Shown: positions 18,801-27,296 of the stretch, piece after piece
How positions within the stretch are numbered: the stretch's first letter is position 1
Layout: each line of letters begins with the position of its first letter
NCBI RefSeq assembly: GCF_002868735.1
Contig: NZ_CP025612.1
Location: 1 to 64,000, forward strand
Source: Niveispirillum cyanobacteriorum
Lineage (GTDB): Bacteria; Pseudomonadota; Alphaproteobacteria; Azospirillales; Azospirillaceae
Direction: 5' to 3'
Length of the DNA: 64,000 nucleotides
Position numbers and translations under genes: made by a program
Notes under the pieces: model-generated
Database searches by the model: none
Told to the model about the DNA's origin: nothing
What the model saw: only the letters and a program-made list of their open reading frames with translations

Positions 18801-19145
18801 CGCACCCAGGCAAACCACGTCATCCGGAGAGAACGGGGCACCTGCTCCGACCTCAACGCAGGCTCGTGCAACCAAATGAAACAGAAAACAAGGTGGTGTT
18901 TCACAACACCCGGCCCCCTGTCGGTACCCCTGGGGGGCACCGAACCAGTATGGGCGCGCCTATGGCGTTAAGGACGGTATCATAGCAGCGACAAAGAGAT
19001 AAGTCAGCAGTGCCGGCATGTTCGCCGCCGCGGACGAACCCCGGCAAGCGCGCGCCCGCGACATAGAGTCCATAAGATATATTTTATTTGCATCTTTAAT
19101 GCCTGCCAGCCATCCTCCTTCTGTCACCCGGAACGAGGACCGATC
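18801..19145. other. Intergenic region without a gene
   Basis: No coding signal. Contains a GGTGTT-tcac-AACACC inverted repeat (18895-18910), an imperfect hairpin around 18917-18940 (TCGGT...ACCGA), neither followed by a T-run, and an AT-rich promoter-like block at 19075-19100 ahead of the haemoglobin gene. Confidence 0.35.
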
Positions 19146-19502
19146 ATGGACGATCACGCTTTGGCCCAACTGGTGCGCGCCTTCTATGCCAGGGTGCGCC
19201 AGGACCCGGAACTGGGGCCCTGGTTCAACAATGCCATCGGCGATTGGGACCATCATGAGGCGCTGCTGACGGATTTCTGGACATCGGTGATGCTGGGCAG
19301 CGGACGGTACAAGGGCAATCCGATGGCGGCCCATCTGCGCCACCGCGCCGCCATGACGCCTGATCGCTTCGACCGCTGGCTGTCGCTGTGGCAGGAAACG
19401 GCGGAAGCGACGTTGACGGCAGCGGATGCGGCGGCGGTGCGTGCCACGGCCGGGCGCATTGCGCGCAGCCTGCAACTGGGCATACAGTCTATCGCCGCCT
19501 GA
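19146..19502 (+). CDS. Group III truncated haemoglobin
   Basis: Small cytosolic haem protein of 118 aa, the normal size for TrHb3. Seen: LVRAFYARVRQDPELGPWFN at the N-terminus, then W..H...L.DFW..V.LG.GRYKGNP, the segment HLRHR after NPMAA with a candidate proximal His, and MTPDRFDRWLSLWQET, all in TrHb3 order. ATG at 19146 follows GAGGA at good distance. The group's function is not firmly established; oxygen, NO or redox handling is usually suggested. Followed by an MFS transporter gene, possibly co-transcribed. Confidence 0.88.
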   Translation: MDDHALAQLVRAFYARVRQDPELGPWFNNAIGDWDHHEALLTDFWTSVMLGSGRYKGNPMAAHLRHRAAMTPDRFDRWLSLWQETAEATLTAADAAAVRATAGRIARSLQLGIQSIAA

Positions 19503-19605
19503 TCGCGTACTTGACAGGAGTGGCGGCATCGCCGGATAGCATATGAAAACAAGCCCTTGCCGGCCGATCACCGGCGTGGCGGGGTTGTCGGAGGATGCGA
19601 CCGGA

Positions 19606-20880
19606 ATGCAGTCACCCCACACAATGTCCCGCCAGGATGTGCGCACCCTGTCCCTGGCTTCCCTGGGTGGGGCCCTGGAATTCTATGATTTCATCATCTT
19701 CGTCTATTTTGCGACAGTCATCGGGCAGTTGTTCTTTCCGCCCGAACTGCCGGACTGGATGAAGCAGCTGCAGACCTTCGGCGTGTTCGCGGCGGGGTAT
19801 CTGGCCCGGCCCCTGGGCGGCATCATCATGGCGCATTTCGGCGACCGGATGGGCCGCAAGCGCATGTTCACCTTTTCCATCCTGATGATGGCGGTATCGA
19901 CCCTGGGCATGGGTCTGTTGCCCACCTATGCCGATATCGGGCTGGCGGCACCCGTTCTCCTGCTGCTGCTGCGCGTCTTCCAGGGGGCCGCAATCGGGGG
20001 TGAGGTGCCGGGAGCCTGGGTTTTCGTGGCCGAGCATGTGCCGGCCCACCGCATCGGCCTTGCCTGTGGCACCGTCACCTGCGGCCTGACCTTGGGTATC
20101 CTGTTGGGATCGCTGGCGGCCACCGGCGTGAATACGCTGTTCACGCCGGAACAGGTGCTGGACGATGTCTGGCGCGGGCCGTTCCTGCTGGGCGGGGTGT
20201 TCGGGCTGGTTTCCGTCTATCTACGGCGCTGGCTGGCGGAGACGCCGGTCTTCCGCGCTATGCAGGAACGCAAGCAACTGTCAGAAGAATTGCCGCTACG
20301 GGTGGTGGCGCGGGACCATGGGCGCGGCGTCGCCATTTCCATGGCGCTGACGGGCCTCCTGTCGGCGGGGATCATCGTGCTGATCCTGATGATGCCGTCC
20401 ATCCTGCAGAAATTCTACGGCTTCGGGGCGGCGGAATCGCTGCGTGCCAATTCGGTGGCGACGCTGTTCCTGTCGGCGGGCTGCATCACTGCCGGCCTGA
20501 TCGTGGACCGGATCGGGGCCGCCCGGTTTTTCTTGTGGTTCAGTCCGCTGCTGGGTCTGTCGGCCCTGATCATGTTCACCTTGCTGCGGGCCGATCCGTC
20601 CTGGCTGTTCCCCGCATCTGCCATGGTGGGCCTTTGCGTGGGCGTGATTGGGGCGGTGCCGCATGCCATGGTGCATGTCTTTCCAGGCTCCGTGCGGTTC
20701 AGCGGCCTGTCCACCTCCTATAATCTGGCCTATGCTGTGTTCGGCGGCCTGACACCGATCGCCGTCACCATGATGTTGCAGGCAAGCCCGCTGGCCCCGG
20801 CGCTCTATGTCCTGCTGTTCGGGGTGGTGGGCAGCGTCACCGGCTTGGCCCTGAAACGCGGGCCGCACCACGCGGTGTAA
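19606..20880 (+). CDS. MFS transporter, metabolite:H+ symporter (MHS) type
   Basis: Inner-membrane protein of 424 aa with about twelve TM segments. MHS-type features: GGALEFYDFIIFVYFATVIG in TM1, YLARPLGGIIMAHFGDRMGRKR between TM2 and TM3, RVFQGAAIGGEVPGAWVFVAEH in TM4, RRWLAETPVF in the central loop. ATG at 19606 is chosen because GGAGG lies eleven bases before it; ATG at 19624 is an alternative. MHS members import carboxylates, betaines or amino acids with protons; the substrate cannot be told from the sequence. It starts about 100 bp after the haemoglobin gene. Confidence 0.85.
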   Translation: MQSPHTMSRQDVRTLSLASLGGALEFYDFIIFVYFATVIGQLFFPPELPDWMKQLQTFGVFAAGYLARPLGGIIMAHFGDRMGRKRMFTFSILMMAVSTLGMGLLPTYADIGLAAPVLLLLLRVFQGAAIGGEVPGAWVFVAEHVPAHRIGLACGTVTCGLTLGILLGSLAATGVNTLFTPEQVLDDVWRGPFLLGGVFGLVSVYLRRWLAETPVFRAMQERKQLSEELPLRVVARDHGRGVAISMALTGLLSAGIIVLILMMPSILQKFYGFGAAESLRANSVATLFLSAGCITAGLIVDRIGAARFFLWFSPLLGLSALIMFTLLRADPSWLFPASAMVGLCVGVIGAVPHAMVHVFPGSVRFSGLSTSYNLAYAVFGGLTPIAVTMMLQASPLAPALYVLLFGVVGSVTGLALKRGPHHAV

Positions 20881-20886
20881 CCCCCG

Positions 20887-22680
20887 TCACGTGAGCTTTG
20901 ACCGGGCAACCAACGCGGCCAGGGCGTCCGCCACCCGCCGGACGACGGGCGCCCATTCGCCCCGCCTTTCCTGCCGGAAAAGCCGCATGGACGGATACCA
21001 AAACGTATCCTCCCCCTTTTCCAGCCAGCGCCAGTCAGGGGAGAAGGGCAGCAAGGTGAAGGTGGGCCGCCCGAGCCCGCCCGCCAGATGCGCCGGCCCC
21101 GTGCAGGAGGTGATGATCAGGTCCAGGTTGGCCATGATGGCGGCGGTGTCGGCGAAATCCCCGATCTCCGGCCCCAGATCGACAAAATTCCCAGGCAATG
21201 GCCCGGCGGTTTCCAGATCCTTGCGACCCGGTCCCTTTTGCAGGCCGAAGAAGGACACGCCCCCCGCCTCCAGTAACGGGCGCACCGCCGCCAGACCGGG
21301 GGAGCGCAAGCGGTCGGCCTTGAATTCCGGGTTGCCGGCCCAGACCATGCCCACCTTCAAACCCTGGTATCGAGACAGTTTGTCTGCCCATTGCGCCTGA
21401 AGTTCAGGCTCCGCCGCCAGATAGGGGGCAGCAGGCACATTGTCGATACGGGCCCCAAGCAGGTGCGGCAATGACAAAAGCGATACATGGGCATCGTGCG
21501 GGGGCAACGGCTGAAACCGCCCGATCACGGGGCCAAGACCTGGAACGCCGCCGAGCAGGCGGACCAGCTGGCTGTTGCATTCCAGTACGACATTGACACC
21601 GCGTTCGCGCAGCACCGGGATGTACCGGACGAACTGCAGCGCATCGCCTACCCCTTGCTCGTCATGCACCAGCAAGGTACGGCCCGCCATGTCTGACCCA
21701 TCCCAAGCAGGTGATGCGAAATCCCGACGGGGCGATGGGAAGTCCGGCATGCGAGAGCGCCACTCGTACTCGGCCAGCCCTTCCTCATATTTGCCCTGCA
21801 TCAGCAGGCCCATGGCCAGCGACGTGTGGCCGGCAGCAAGGGCCGGATCATGCTGTAGAGTGGCCCTGGCACTGCTGACCGATTGTTCGATCAGCATTTC
21901 TTCGCGATAGGCGATGGAAAGGTTCAGATGCGCCGTGGCGCTGTCGGGCTGCTTCGCAATGGCGCGCCGGAAGCACTCTATGGCCTCCGTGTAACGATCC
22001 TGATCCTGCAGCACGATCCCCAGGTTGCTGAGCAGGCCGGGATCGTCGGGCGCAAAGCCCAAGGCAGTGCGGTAGGCTGTTGCAGCGTCATCAAGGCGGC
22101 CCAACCGCCGCAGGGCGACGCCCATATTGGTGTAGGCATGGACGGATAGTGGCTGCATAGCCAACAGCTCGTACATCGCCTCAATGGCGGCCTCCGGCTT
22201 GTTGTCCAGGATCAGCAGCCGTCCCAGCTGCAACCGCGCCTCCGCTGAATAAGGGCGCAATGCGATCAGTTGCTGCTGCGCCGCCACCGCATCGCCCGGT
22301 CGCTGCATATGGTCCAGAATATTGACGAGGTTGACGAGACCATCGGCGAAGTCGGGCGCCAGGCGCAGGGCCTGGAGACAGGCGTTCAGCGCATCAGGCA
22401 GCCGGTTCAGGCGACGCAGCGCACTGGCCAGATTGGAATGGCGGACGGGATCATCCGGCACCGCCTTCACCGCCGCCTCCATAATGGAGGCCGCTGCTGC
22501 ATATTCCCCCCGTTGAAGATGCAGCACGCCGAGCCGGTTCAAGGCATCGCCATGGCCGGGTGCGCGATCCAGAACCGACCGGTATGCGGTCTCCGCCTCC
22601 GCCAGACGACCGGCATCATGCAGGGCGATGGCCGCTTGAAGCTCAGCAATGGCGGTCGATGACTGATGCTGCACATTCAT
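20887..22680 (-). CDS. TPR protein with C-terminal glycosyltransferase-like domain
   Basis: 597 aa. Residues 10 to about 290 form around eight tetratricopeptide repeats (ALNRLGVLHLQRGEYAAA; AYTNMGVALRRLGRLDDAA; LLSNLGIVLQDQDRYTEAI). A short link (QGKYEEGLAEYEWR) leads to a GT-B-like C-terminal half with LLVHDEQGVGDALQFVRYIP, LKVGMVWAGNPEFKADRLRS, FFGLQKG and ITSCTGPAHLAGGLGRPTF. This architecture is common in alphaproteobacteria next to surface-glycan or flagellin-glycosylation genes. The neighbouring divergent GDP-mannose dehydratase-like gene fits a sugar-transfer role. Acceptor and donor are unknown. Confidence 0.82.
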   Translation of the reverse strand: MNVQHQSSTAIAELQAAIALHDAGRLAEAETAYRSVLDRAPGHGDALNRLGVLHLQRGEYAAAASIMEAAVKAVPDDPVRHSNLASALRRLNRLPDALNACLQALRLAPDFADGLVNLVNILDHMQRPGDAVAAQQQLIALRPYSAEARLQLGRLLILDNKPEAAIEAMYELLAMQPLSVHAYTNMGVALRRLGRLDDAATAYRTALGFAPDDPGLLSNLGIVLQDQDRYTEAIECFRRAIAKQPDSATAHLNLSIAYREEMLIEQSVSSARATLQHDPALAAGHTSLAMGLLMQGKYEEGLAEYEWRSRMPDFPSPRRDFASPAWDGSDMAGRTLLVHDEQGVGDALQFVRYIPVLRERGVNVVLECNSQLVRLLGGVPGLGPVIGRFQPLPPHDAHVSLLSLPHLLGARIDNVPAAPYLAAEPELQAQWADKLSRYQGLKVGMVWAGNPEFKADRLRSPGLAAVRPLLEAGGVSFFGLQKGPGRKDLETAGPLPGNFVDLGPEIGDFADTAAIMANLDLIITSCTGPAHLAGGLGRPTFTLLPFSPDWRWLEKGEDTFWYPSMRLFRQERRGEWAPVVRRVADALAALVARSKLT

Positions 22681-22798
22681 CGGGATAATCTCTCCTTCCG
22701 CGCCGATTTTACCGATCCCATCCAGGCGCCGGTACCCTTATAGATATGCTTATCCGCATCGGTGTCGCCGATGCCATCGCAATCGTCGGAATGGGTTG

Positions 22799-23866
22799 AT
22801 GGGTGAGGAGCGGGGTAAGGGCCGGCGGGCGTTGATCACAGGCATCACCAGCCAGGATGGTGCCTATCTGGCATCGCTTCTGCTGGAGAAAGGGTATCAG
22901 GTGACCGGCACCCTGCGTCCCGGCGGCACGTCGCTGGCGCAGGCCTGGCGGCTGCGGGAGATGGGGTTGCTGGGCCGGGTGACGACGGTTACCGTTGATC
23001 TGACCGATGGACGGGCGGTTTCGTGGCTTCTGGATGATCATGTGCCGGACGAGATCTACCATCTCGCTGCGCACAGTTCCGTCCATTCATCCTTCCATAT
23101 CCCGGCGGAAACCTTCGCCAGCAATGCGGTTGCCACGACCAACTTGCTGGAGACGGTCCGTACTCGCTGCCCGGATACGCGCTTCTACCACGCGTCCACC
23201 TCGGAAATGTTCGGTGAGGCGCCAGAGGTGCCACAGACGGAGACGACACTGTTCCGACCCCGCAGCCCCTACGCCGTGGCGAAGGTGGCGGCGCACCAGA
23301 TGACGACGCTGTATCGCATCGCCTATGGCCTGTTCTGCGTCAACGGCATCTTGTTCAATCACGAATCGCCGCTGCGCGGTCCGGAATTCGTGACCGCCAA
23401 GATCGTGCGCAGCCTGACCCGCTGGCGGGCGGGGGAGCAGGCGTCACCCATGGCGCTGGGGCGGCTGGATGCGCGGCGCGACTGGGGCTTTGCCGGCGAC
23501 TATGTGCAGGGCATGTGGTCGATGCTCCAGGCCGACCAGGCCGACGATTATCTTCTGTCCACGGGACGGACCTGGAGCGTTCGCGACTTCGTTTCGCTGA
23601 CGGCGCAAGCCCTGGATATCCGCCTGCACTGGCAGGGGACGGGGGCGCGGGAAACCGCGATCGATCTGGACAGCGGGCGCATCTGCGTCGCGGTCGATCC
23701 TGGCCTCTTCCGACCGGCGGAGGTGGGAGAACTCCGCGGTGACAGCCGCAAGGCGCGTGAACGCCTGGGCTGGTCACCGACGGTCGAACTTCCCGCAATC
23801 ATCGCCATGATGGTGAAAGCTGAACAGGCCCGTCAGGCCCAAACACCAAATGCCGTTAGGGAATGA
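22799..23866 (+). CDS. gmd: GDP-mannose 4,6-dehydratase-like SDR enzyme
   Basis: Extended short-chain dehydrogenase of 355 aa that would convert GDP-D-mannose to GDP-4-keto-6-deoxymannose. Seen: ALITGITSQDGAYLASLLL (Gmd-type NADP motif), EIYHLAAHSSVHSSF, the catalytic region YHASTSEMFGE, the YxxxK pair in SPYAVAKVAAH, and FNHESPLRGPEFVTAKI. ATG at 22799 is used rather than the TTG just before it. The C-terminal part is less typical, so it may be a Gmd-like paralogue with another nucleotide sugar. It overlaps the tail of the convergent secreted protein gene by 11 bp. Confidence 0.8.
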   Translation: MGEERGKGRRALITGITSQDGAYLASLLLEKGYQVTGTLRPGGTSLAQAWRLREMGLLGRVTTVTVDLTDGRAVSWLLDDHVPDEIYHLAAHSSVHSSFHIPAETFASNAVATTNLLETVRTRCPDTRFYHASTSEMFGEAPEVPQTETTLFRPRSPYAVAKVAAHQMTTLYRIAYGLFCVNGILFNHESPLRGPEFVTAKIVRSLTRWRAGEQASPMALGRLDARRDWGFAGDYVQGMWSMLQADQADDYLLSTGRTWSVRDFVSLTAQALDIRLHWQGTGARETAIDLDSGRICVAVDPGLFRPAEVGELRGDSRKARERLGWSPTVELPAIIAMMVKAEQARQAQTPNAVRE

Positions 23867-24260
23867 CGGTGACAGGCTCTCCATGGGCCGGGTCAGCCTT
23901 GACGACGCTGACCTTGCCGGTTTCGGGCACCGAAAGCTCATAGGTCACGCCGGCAGAAAGATACGCGAAGCAGGCGGCATGCAGGGCACCATCCTGACCG
24001 TCGGCCGCCTGACGCTGCAACGGGCATTGCTGCCCGCCGATGGTCAGATCACGAAGCTTGCCCGTCTGTGCCTGACCCAGCGTCAACTGGATGCGATGAA
24101 CACCCTCCCTGCCGGCGGTGAAGCTGCAACGCCCAGCGGCGGCCATCATGCAATCTTCCGCCTGTTCTTCGGCGGCGGCGTGGACGGATGCCACAGGGGC
24201 GAATGCCAAGAATGCCGCAGCCATCATCAGGCCCGCGGACCGGCGGAAGAGGAAAAACAT
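23856..24260 (-). CDS. Small secreted protein, unknown function
   Basis: 134 aa with a clear signal peptide (MFFLFRRSAGLMMAAAFLAF, cleavage near VHA-AAEE). ATG at 24260 has GAGGT upstream; the longer open frame adds no sensible sequence. The mature part has four cysteines (EDCMMA, GRCSF, GQQCP, HAACFA), suggesting two disulfides and a periplasmic or secreted beta-rich domain. No family recognised. Convergent with the gmd-like gene. Confidence 0.65.
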   Translation of the reverse strand: MFFLFRRSAGLMMAAAFLAFAPVASVHAAAEEQAEDCMMAAAGRCSFTAGREGVHRIQLTLGQAQTGKLRDLTIGGQQCPLQRQAADGQDGALHAACFAYLSAGVTYELSVPETGKVSVVKADPAHGEPVTVIP

Positions 24261-24470
24261 GGAAACCTCGCCACATACGCTACAAAACGCCCCGGCCCTT
24301 AAATAGGGCATGAGCGAATACATAATCAACCCCTGAATTGTAGCGTAAATACCATACTTCCGCCCTATGCCTGGAAGGCTACCCCATCGGGGTGAGGTAA
24401 TTGTGGAAGGAAAGGCGTGACGGGCTGGGGCCGGCCATGCTTAAAGAAGCTGGAATGTATCGGGAATAAT

Positions 24471-24677
24471 ATGATGCCGGCTGAAGAAGATATCGTTGAA
24501 CGCCTGCGCCGCCGCGCGGCCCGCGCCCGCGACCGTTATCCGGACGAGGCTGATGATCCCGCGACCCTCGTGGGTGGGTTGATCCAGGATTACGAGGCCG
24601 CGGCCGATGAGCTTCAGCGCATGCGCGACGCGCTGAAAGACCTGTCACGGCAGGCACTACGGGCCATGCTGGGCTGA
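24471..24677 (+). CDS. Small hypothetical protein, helical
   Basis: 68 aa from one of two adjacent ATGs (24471/24474). Rich in charged residues (EEDIVERLRRRAARARDRYP) and ending in an amphipathic helix (YEAAADELQRMRDALKDLSR). Coding is supported by codon pattern and the sharp GC rise, but no family is recognised. Confidence 0.5.
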   Translation: MMPAEEDIVERLRRRAARARDRYPDEADDPATLVGGLIQDYEAAADELQRMRDALKDLSRQALRAMLG

Positions 24678-24733
24678 AAGATCGATTGATTTCAGGGGTT
24701 TGTCGGCAATTTTCATTTTCTCGAACGAAGCAT

Positions 24734-24762
24734 TTGCACCGACCGAACCGATGCGCTATGGT
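24734..24762 (+). promoter_or_regulatory. Promoter of tRNA-Arg
   Basis: TTGCAC (24734-24739), 17-bp spacer, TATGGT (24757-24762), 34 bp before the tRNA 5' end. Confidence 0.6.
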
Positions 24763-24796
24763 CCGCGCCGCTTGGGGTTGCTCCCAACGCCGGCAT

Positions 24797-24873
<77 letters not shown>

Positions 24874-24903
24874 ATTTTCTCTAGCGTTTGCCCGCAATGA
24901 TGG

Positions 24904-24923
24904 ATTTGCACTCTGGTGCAAAT
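24904..24923. repeat. 8-bp inverted repeat after tRNA-Arg
   Basis: ATTTGCAC-tctg-GTGCAAAT between the tRNA and the SRAP stop. It may be a weak terminator or part of an attachment-site arm region; no T-run follows. Confidence 0.3.
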
Positions 24924-24944
24924 GAACCACCGACATCTGGCCGC

Positions 24945-25556
24945 CTAAACCACACCCTCGATAATCTCCATTTCCTCATCTGGCACGGGCCGGGCGAAAT
25001 CGGACACGGCGGTCATGGGTGCGGTCAGCCATTCGCGCATGGCCTGCTGGCCGATCAAGATCACCGGCATTGCCTTGGGATGGACACCGCCGACCAGATC
25101 ATTGGGTTCGGTGGTCAGGAACCCGAACAGATCATGATGGCCCGTGACGGGTGCTGACTTAGGCCCACGGGTGCCTTCCCATCCTGTCCAGATGCCGGCA
25201 AAGGCCGCGGGCCGATCATCGGTCACCCGAAACCAGACGTCTTTCTTGGGGCCGGGGTCCGCCGTGTATTCGGCGAACCGCTCGAACGGCACCAGACAAC
25301 GGTTGGGCGGGGACAGCCAGCGTTGCCACCAGGGGCTGGTCAAATTACGGATATTGGTGATGGGGTGCGCCGTGTCCTTGAATGGCGGCATGCCCCAACG
25401 CATGGCCCGCCAGGTCGGTATGCCATCCTCCATCCGTACAACCGGGGCCAGCCTGTCCGGGAAAATCTCCAGGCTGGTTTCAGACCATGGCTCAAAGCCG
25501 AAGATTTCTTCTGAAAGGCCCAGCTTTTGGATCGACGCCTGATAGCGGTTACACAC
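24945..25556 (-). CDS. SOS response-associated peptidase (SRAP/YedK/HMCES family)
   Basis: 203 aa if translated from GTG at 25556, which has GGAGG five bases upstream and gives M-C-N-R-Y, the family N-terminus. SRAP proteins use Cys2, freed by Met removal, to form a thiazolidine link with abasic sites in single-stranded DNA. Seen from that start: Cys2, Asn in ITNIRN (about 68), RCLVPFERFAEY with Glu96, FLTTEPND, and His159 in VHPKAMPVIL. The same frame stays open to ATG 25838, adding a Cys-rich segment; a fusion would hide the N-terminal Cys. Located at the prophage end by tRNA-Arg, with an SOS box upstream. Confidence 0.88.
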   Translation of the reverse strand: MCNRYQASIQKLGLSEEIFGFEPWSETSLEIFPDRLAPVVRMEDGIPTWRAMRWGMPPFKDTAHPITNIRNLTSPWWQRWLSPPNRCLVPFERFAEYTADPGPKKDVWFRVTDDRPAAFAGIWTGWEGTRGPKSAPVTGHHDLFGFLTTEPNDLVGGVHPKAMPVILIGQQAMREWLTAPMTAVSDFARPVPDEEMEIIEGVV

Positions 25557-25838
25557 CTGCCCCTCCTTTGCCCCGATCCAGCCAAGATGCTGCACATTTG
25601 GATTGCTGCGCGGCACGCGCCGGCTATCCGATGCGCCGACCGTACCACATCGCGGGCAGCGGTATCGCCGGGACCATTCCGCGATCTCCATTTCGGGCGG
25701 CGCCCGCCTGTCCAGCCAGTCATAGGCCCAAAGGCGTGAATCGTCGCAGACCTGGCAGAACATGCACAGGTCAATTTGCTGCTGGATCAGGTCGCCCAGG
25801 GTCCCCGCCAGCCGGGAGTGGTCAATGCGCGGCTCCAT
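25557..25838 (-). other. In-frame zinc-ribbon-like extension upstream of SRAP
   Basis: Open frame continuous with SRAP, from ATG at 25838. It encodes about 94 residues with CMFCQVC and YRCPRCG, a plausible four-cysteine zinc ribbon, linked by LDRRAPPEMEIAEWSRR. Codon pattern looks coding. Either the full 297-aa protein is made, or the region is a leader/ancestral gene and translation restarts at GTG 25556. The ATG lies only 5 bp from the SOS box, which makes its use doubtful. Confidence 0.4.
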
Positions 25839-25843
25839 AATGA

Positions 25844-25858
25844 GAACATAATGAGAAC
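25844..25858 (-). promoter_or_regulatory. Alphaproteobacterial SOS (LexA) box
   Basis: On the minus strand GTTC-TCATTAT-GTTC, an exact match to the GTTC-N7-GTTC direct-repeat LexA box known in alphaproteobacteria. It forms part of a tandem 11-bp repeat (25839-25860) and lies directly before the SRAP reading frame. Confidence 0.7.
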
Positions 25859-25963
25859 ATGCAGAACTCGCAACGGCCCTTGTTTAGGGGCGAATCAGCA
25901 GATACAAAAGTCAGGATCGAATCATGGCCGCGCTACGTTTCTGATGCGAAAATGAGGTCATTT

Positions 25964-26692
25964 ATGAAAACGATAATCATTAAGGGTACCATTTCTCCAG
26001 AGAAATCTCATTTGGGTCTGGAATTTCCGGAGTACGAAGCAATAATTGGTGAAACTAAATGCGATATCATTTTAAATATAAAAGATGGCAAGCTAAACGC
26101 TAGCGTTAATGTTTATGGTGACTATGCAAATGTAGACAATATCGCTTCCGCTATATCAAGTATTGCGCACACTGCAATTGACTTTGAATCTCTATCAAGT
26201 GGTGTCCCAGGATCTATTGATATTCACACAGCTCAAGTATCAGAAGATTATACAATATTTCCAATACGCAAGGGATTGCCAGAGATTGCAGACATTCATA
26301 ATTACAAATTTGACCCCAATTTGTATGAAAGTTTTTACCATAACAAGAACGCCAGATTAGCCCTCAAAGACTTTCGACTTTCCTTGCAAGACCATGACAA
26401 TACATACTTCCATGCATACCGAATGCTAGAGCAGATAAGATTGTACTTTCAAACCGGAAGCACAGATAAAGCTGCCGCATGGAAGGAGATGCGACGTAAT
26501 CTCTTGGTATCCAGGGAATCTATTGAAAATGTAAAGCGCGGCGCAGACCACCAAAGACATGGAGATTACATCTTTGGCGAGTACAAAGAAAGAGTCAGCG
26601 TAATGCGATATTCTCGAGAGGTTTTATATCGTTTTCTGCTGAGAATACACAAGGGACAGCCACTTTCCGAAGAAGAATATACAATAATTTGA
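25964..26692 (+). CDS. Low-GC accessory protein, unknown
   Basis: 242 aa from ATG 25964 (MKTIIIKGTISPEK), which has GAGG eight bases upstream; the frame is open to 25859. Strikingly AT-rich compared with both neighbours and rich in Lys, Asn and Ile codons, so probably acquired separately. Soluble, no TM or signal; the second half is helical and charged (LALKDFRLSLQDHDNTYFHA; AAWKEMRRNLLVSRESIENV). No family recognised. It is on the strand opposite the phage operons and shares the SOS-box region with SRAP. A lysogenic-conversion or defence gene is possible but not shown. Confidence 0.7.
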   Translation: MKTIIIKGTISPEKSHLGLEFPEYEAIIGETKCDIILNIKDGKLNASVNVYGDYANVDNIASAISSIAHTAIDFESLSSGVPGSIDIHTAQVSEDYTIFPIRKGLPEIADIHNYKFDPNLYESFYHNKNARLALKDFRLSLQDHDNTYFHAYRMLEQIRLYFQTGSTDKAAAWKEMRRNLLVSRESIENVKRGADHQRHGDYIFGEYKERVSVMRYSREVLYRFLLRIHKGQPLSEEEYTII

Positions 26693-26704
26693 GATTTATC
26701 ACCA

Positions 26705-27295
26705 TCACTTAATCTTCTGCCGCCGGTTCCATTCCCGTATCGCCTCATCGGACAGAGGCTTGCCGTCGTCGACCATCTCCGCCTGATACCGCGCTTCATC
26801 CATCGGCACCGGTGGTGGCGTGGGTGGCGACGGCGGGGCCGGCTGCATCGCCTGGATTTCGGCGCGGGTGGCCATGACCGCGCGGACCTGATCCACGGTC
26901 GGCCCCCTGCCCCGCCGCGCCGCCAGCAAGGTTCGGTCGCCGAAAAAGAACGTCACGATGGCGCCCAGCACGATCCACATCTCATCGGGGATCAAGGCCC
27001 AGGCCTGGGCCGCCGCCGCGAATCCAACCGGGTCCGCCGATGCCCAGACGAAAATGGCAATCACCCCCAATGCCATGGCAGGCCGGGGCAGCCGGTTCAA
27101 CCCATCAATGAAGCTGTCCCACCAGGTTCGGTTCTGCCGGTCAGAGAACTCACCCCCGTACTGCTGAAACCGGGCCAGCATTTCGCCATGCCGGCTGGTT
27201 TCGTCCTGGACCTTGTCGCCCGTGAACGGCGTGATGGCGTTGGCCACCGCCTGCGCCCCGCCGCCGATCAGGCCTTGCACGATCTTGCCCAGCAT
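26705..27295 (-). CDS. Three-TM holin (GTA_holin_3TM-like)
   Basis: 196 aa. ATG at 27295 follows the endolysin stop by one base (TGAGATG). N-terminal half cytosolic, then WWDSFIDGLNRLPRPAMALG and two or three hydrophobic segments (VIAIFVWASADPVGF; MWIVLGAIVTFFFGDR), the pattern of the holin family found in gene-transfer agents and alphaproteobacterial phages. The Pro-rich tail (APPSPPTPPPVPMDEARYQ) is cytosolic. It would form the membrane lesion that releases the endolysin encoded directly upstream. Confidence 0.82.
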   Translation of the reverse strand: MLGKIVQGLIGGGAQAVANAITPFTGDKVQDETSRHGEMLARFQQYGGEFSDRQNRTWWDSFIDGLNRLPRPAMALGVIAIFVWASADPVGFAAAAQAWALIPDEMWIVLGAIVTFFFGDRTLLAARRGRGPTVDQVRAVMATRAEIQAMQPAPPSPPTPPPVPMDEARYQAEMVDDGKPLSDEAIREWNRRQKIK

Positions 27296-27296
27296 C

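Noticed and set aside
18917-18940. Hairpin after the LacI gene as a terminator
   Set aside because: Stem is imperfect and no T-run follows on either strand.
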